Below, piece by piece: positions 60,771-64,000 of a stretch of DNA of 64,000 bases. The translations under genes and the position numbers were made by a program. The stretch comes from Megaleporinus macrocephalus. Its lineage: Eukaryota > Chordata > Actinopteri > Characiformes > Anostomidae. The notes below the pieces were generated by a model. It saw nothing but the letters and a program-made list of their open reading frames with translations, was not told where the DNA came from and searched no databases. The DNA lies in the NCBI GenBank assembly GCA_021613375.1, contig CM038706.1:23701366-23765365 (forward strand), given 5' to 3'. How positions within the stretch are numbered: the stretch's first letter is position 1; each line of letters begins with the position of its first letter.

Positions 60771-62879
60771 GTTATGTACTCCCTTCTGTTACACCTCTGC
60801 CTACATTACTTCCTAACTAGCGAGAGCAGCGTTGCATTGTTTTTCCTCTGTTTATATTTCAGACTGCAGTTTGGTGACGTGGATAAAATTAAGCAGCAAT
60901 AGCTGACACTTAAATATAGGTGTTTACAGGTGACCTGTAATCTATACGTAACCTAAAAGTAACTAGACTGTAAGTCCTAATATTGAAACAATTTGTTAAA
61001 AGTATTTTGTTTTTGTAAAATCTATGTTTTGTGTCTTAAGCTTTTTGACTTCAATGGCATTGTTGGTATATATTTCATATAATTTGTAATAAAAAGTATG
61101 TTTAACATTTTAAGTACACATAAAATATCTGTTGTGCAAAACGGGTAAAAACAGATCTGAACCCTTATTTCTTAATTGAATTTCTCATTTATCTCATTTG
61201 TCTTGTTCAGTTGCTCTTACGTACACTTGCATCTCTAAATCTGTTGGAGTTTAGTAAATTTCACTTTCAATAATACAGTTATCAGCTTTTAAAGCGACTT
61301 TCAGTGTTTTTTTTCCGCAGCTCAAACCTCAGTTTCCCACTGTTTAGTTATACAACTGACTGATGGTCGTGCACCACAGGGAGGACTACTGGACAAACTA
61401 ACCCAGCTGACCTGCTCCTATGCAAGCTAAAGGCTAAATCAAGGCTAAAGGCTAGACTATCTGGCCTACTGAACTCTTGACTATAAGTGACTACAAAGCA
61501 ATTAGCAATAAGTATGTTTTCCCATAAACACTGCTATTTCAGATTTAGTCTGTACTGCTGCTCGCCATCCCACACTCCTGATACGTTAAGTTCTGTCTAC
61601 TGACACACATTTAGAGTGTCAGGCTGGTGGATTTGTACTCTGCTGAGTATTTTCAAATAGTAAGACTTTTACTTCTACTCATGTATATCAGTGAGTAATA
61701 TATCAGTGAATAAAGACATGTACTTTTTACTCAGTTACATTTCAGCCATTTATTCTTTGTTACTGATTTCTTTCTGTTTTGTTGTTGGCCGTATCTGTAC
61801 TGTTTTGTGATTGGTCACATCTCTGATTTTAGATTACATGCACATTATAAACTCAGAGTGATTTACAGCAGGACTACGTTCCTGTGAAGACTCCAGTGAA
61901 ATTTGCCATTTGAATGATAAATTTGTAACTTTCTGTGAGATCTCAGCAGCAAAGTTAGTTTTATTTGTGATTCATGTGTGATTTTGTTCTGCATTAGTTT
62001 TTGGATGATGGGTACAAAATGTAAATGTGTAAATGATCTTTATTTGTATGTGAGACTATCAGCTCCTACATCTTTATATGAGATTAATGGTTTTTTTTTT
62101 CTCTTTGAGCTGATTAGTCCAGGCATGAATCCATATTTGAAACCATATAAGCCAGTTCAGCCTTTCATTGAACAGACACATGAGAGTCACCTGAATGTTT
62201 TAAATATTTACACATACTGCTCCATTTAGATTTGGATATTTTGCTGAATCTGATATCAGTGACCGTTTCTGTGAGCTTCAATATTTAGGTTACCTACAAC
62301 CTGCCACTGTGGTTCTGCAGTTGTGTTCAATGTGGGTTAAGTTTAAATATATTGTAAATTCATGTTGATATATTTTTTTCTCTTTTCTATATATAAAAGT
62401 ATATCTTTAAGTAAAAACAAAAAATCATTACTTTATTGTAGTAATCCTTCAGATTAGGTTACAATTTCATTTCTGGACAGGTCATCAGTTTCTAAAGGAC
62501 TACCCCAGCCCTGTTTAGGATTTTTCTATTTATTCTAGACTTAAAAACCCAGAAAAATGGAGCCATACAACCTTCAATACTTTTTCAGATGTTGTCCATC
62601 ATAGGTGTTGGTATCCCCTTGGCTGATACCAGTACTGCGTTAGGGCCCAGTATCATTGCTGATGTTGATACAGAATGCAACACTATTTCATAAACATCTG
62701 TAGTTGTTTTTTTTTTTAGATTTAGAGCAAGAGTGGAGCTTATTTTTCTCCGGTCTTTTTGTGTTTTGCTGATAGAGAACGTTTTGGTGGTCTGCACGTC
62801 TTGCCTGGTTATTGGAAGCCTTTTTTTCGGTATTACATTTTTATGAAGTCCAGTTTTGGGAACTCATTGTACTCTTTTT
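60771..62879. other. AT-rich sequence with transposon-like traces
   Basis: 61660-61770 (TACTTTTTACTCAGTTACAT type) resembles the fish repeat traced at 3945. A GCTAAAGGCTAAATCAAGGC tandem lies near 61426. 62590-62690 (GGTATCCCCTTGGCTGATAC) resembles the inner part of the hAT-like family at 35968 in reverse. No gene. Confidence 0.5.
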
Positions 62880-62907
62880 ACATTGACTCTGCCCTTCTTA
62901 GGTAAGT
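62880..62907 (+). other. Possible recursive splice site (zero-length exon)
   Basis: CTCTGCCCTTCTTAG ends at 62901 and is joined directly to GTAAGT (62902-62907). A T-rich tract lies further upstream at 62873-62880. The acceptor is better placed than at 31324. The next plausible donors downstream are weak, so an associated RS-exon was not defined. Confidence 0.33.
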
Positions 62908-63399
62908 CTATCTATCTAGTCTTAGCAGTGCCTCCTGGAAATGAATAACTTGTACTAAATGGCTGTTATGATTGGGAATTAAATGCAGGACGGGTGGGCT
63001 CAGGCTTTTAGACAGGGCTGCATATTTTCATTTTTATATTTTTATGTGTATTTAAACACCTGTTTTAGAAACTTGTTTTTCCAATTAGAAATTTAATAAA
63101 AGTGGTCGTCTGATGTTTGCATGGCGCTGTGTTTATTTTTTATTGGTTAATGGGGAAGTGGGTAGTAATTACTTCATTTTAGTGAAAAATATGCCTTTTG
63201 GTTGATTTTTAAAAAATCCTCAGTCTGGAACTGTTCTTGTTTTGATTTAACCCATATGATGGATAGATGTTTTAATGATGACACTCTATTAGTTGCTCTC
63301 AATACAGATGCTCTCAATACTGACACCCCCTACCCCCCACCCCGGCACAGCTTCAAGTGTTTCTGCTCCAACACACCCGAATTACGGCTTGTAAAGACT
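62908..63399. other. AT-rich anonymous sequence
   Basis: A small CTCTCAATAC tandem and a C-rich run lie near 63296-63345. No gene. Confidence 0.6.
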
Positions 63400-64000
63400 G
63401 AATCCATTTATTTTGGACTGTTGTTGCAGATTAAGGCTCCTGTGCAAAGCTATTAGACGCCTCGTTCCTCAATCGGCTCAGGTCCCCCTTCTTCCATCTC
63501 TTTCCCTCTCTTCCCTCATCATCCCTTCTCTCTCTTTCTTTGTGGGAAGGCGGCTGCTTATGTTCAGCTGCTCCCTCCTACCCATCGACTCCACCGCCTC
63601 ACCGAGGCATAGCGGCGAAGACCTCCGTCTCCTCAAATTAACATGAGCAGGTGTTTTTCTCTGATGTGTTAATTAAGAGAAGCTGGTGTCATTATGCTTT
63701 AAGTGGATGTTACAAATAGAACATGTTGTTTATTTTCTCCTCTGATAGAAAAAAAAGTGATCAGAGCTGTCACCGAGGCCCACGTGTCACTTGCTGGAGA
63801 TAGCGACTAATTACCAGGAGTTCAGAATCAAAAAGCACACGTCTAGGGATTCTCCAGCTCCTGTGCTCACGCCACTACCAGATTGTCTGTCTTAATAGAT
63901 AAGGTCTGAAGGCAAAAAAACCCAGAATGGTATAGTTGTGAGGTTGCGTGCTGCAGATTTGACTAACCCTCTACATTGAGGGGTTTACACTCTAATGAGG
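63400..64000. promoter_or_regulatory. Conserved-looking island, continues to the window edge
   Basis: Complex text with CpG (GCATAGCGGCGAAGACC), CACGTG E-box (63781-63786), TTAATTAAG, CAAATTAACATG and CGACTAATTACCAGG cores. A pyrimidine-rich segment lies at 63480-63540. No exon supported. Confidence 0.42.

Overview
The window looks like non-coding DNA of a teleost fish. It has no bacterial gene layout, no rRNA or tRNA gene, no CRISPR array and no gene I can name. It has long CA/GT, AT and CT microsatellites every few kilobases, many short degraded DNA-transposon remnants of types I know from teleosts, and long AT-rich stretches between GC-richer, CpG-retaining islands. Two interspersed repeats (55504-55905 and 49639-49730; 14365-14920) resemble, from memory, families abundant in otophysan fishes such as characins and their relatives. 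That makes an otophysan the best guess, as inference only.

Layout. 1-5.8 kb: AT-rich sequence, a 316-bp compound GT microsatellite and a (TAA)n/(TTA)n inverted repeat. 5.9-7.0 kb: a 1.1-kb CT polypyrimidine tract with a higher-order repeat. 7-20 kb: mostly anonymous sequence with DNA-transposon remnants. These include a 688-bp hAT element with terminal inverted repeats, an 8-bp target-site duplication and a BED-finger transposase remnant, and nearby is a 34-bp near-perfect palindrome. 20.8-31.3 kb: the densest cluster of islands that read like conserved non-coding elements, with a SOX-POU-like composite site. 31.9-43 kb: a Tc1-like inverted-repeat element, hAT traces and two diverged direct duplications. 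43.5-57.9 kb: more conserved-looking islands between microsatellites, tRNA-derived SINE fragments and a 120-bp hAT-like MITE. 59.4-60.8 kb: a short CpG island next to a homeobox-motif-rich block. 61-63.4 kb: AT-rich. 63.4-64 kb: a final conserved-looking island.

The simplest reading is the interior of a very long intron, or a gene desert, around a developmental regulator. Signs of transcription are weak. They are one exon-like open segment with splice sites on both sides (12866-13064, + strand), two AG|GTAAGT sites of the kind used in recursive splicing of long introns (31324 and 62902, + strand), several possible microexons, and a minus-strand open segment with a good start-codon context just downstream of the CpG island (59411-59624). 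No host gene could be identified. Calling a block conserved rests here on sequence texture (GC shift, retained CpG, lack of simple repeats, TAATTA, MEF2 or POU motifs), because no alignment could be run. I found no clear new biological system; the findings list the leads that could be tested.
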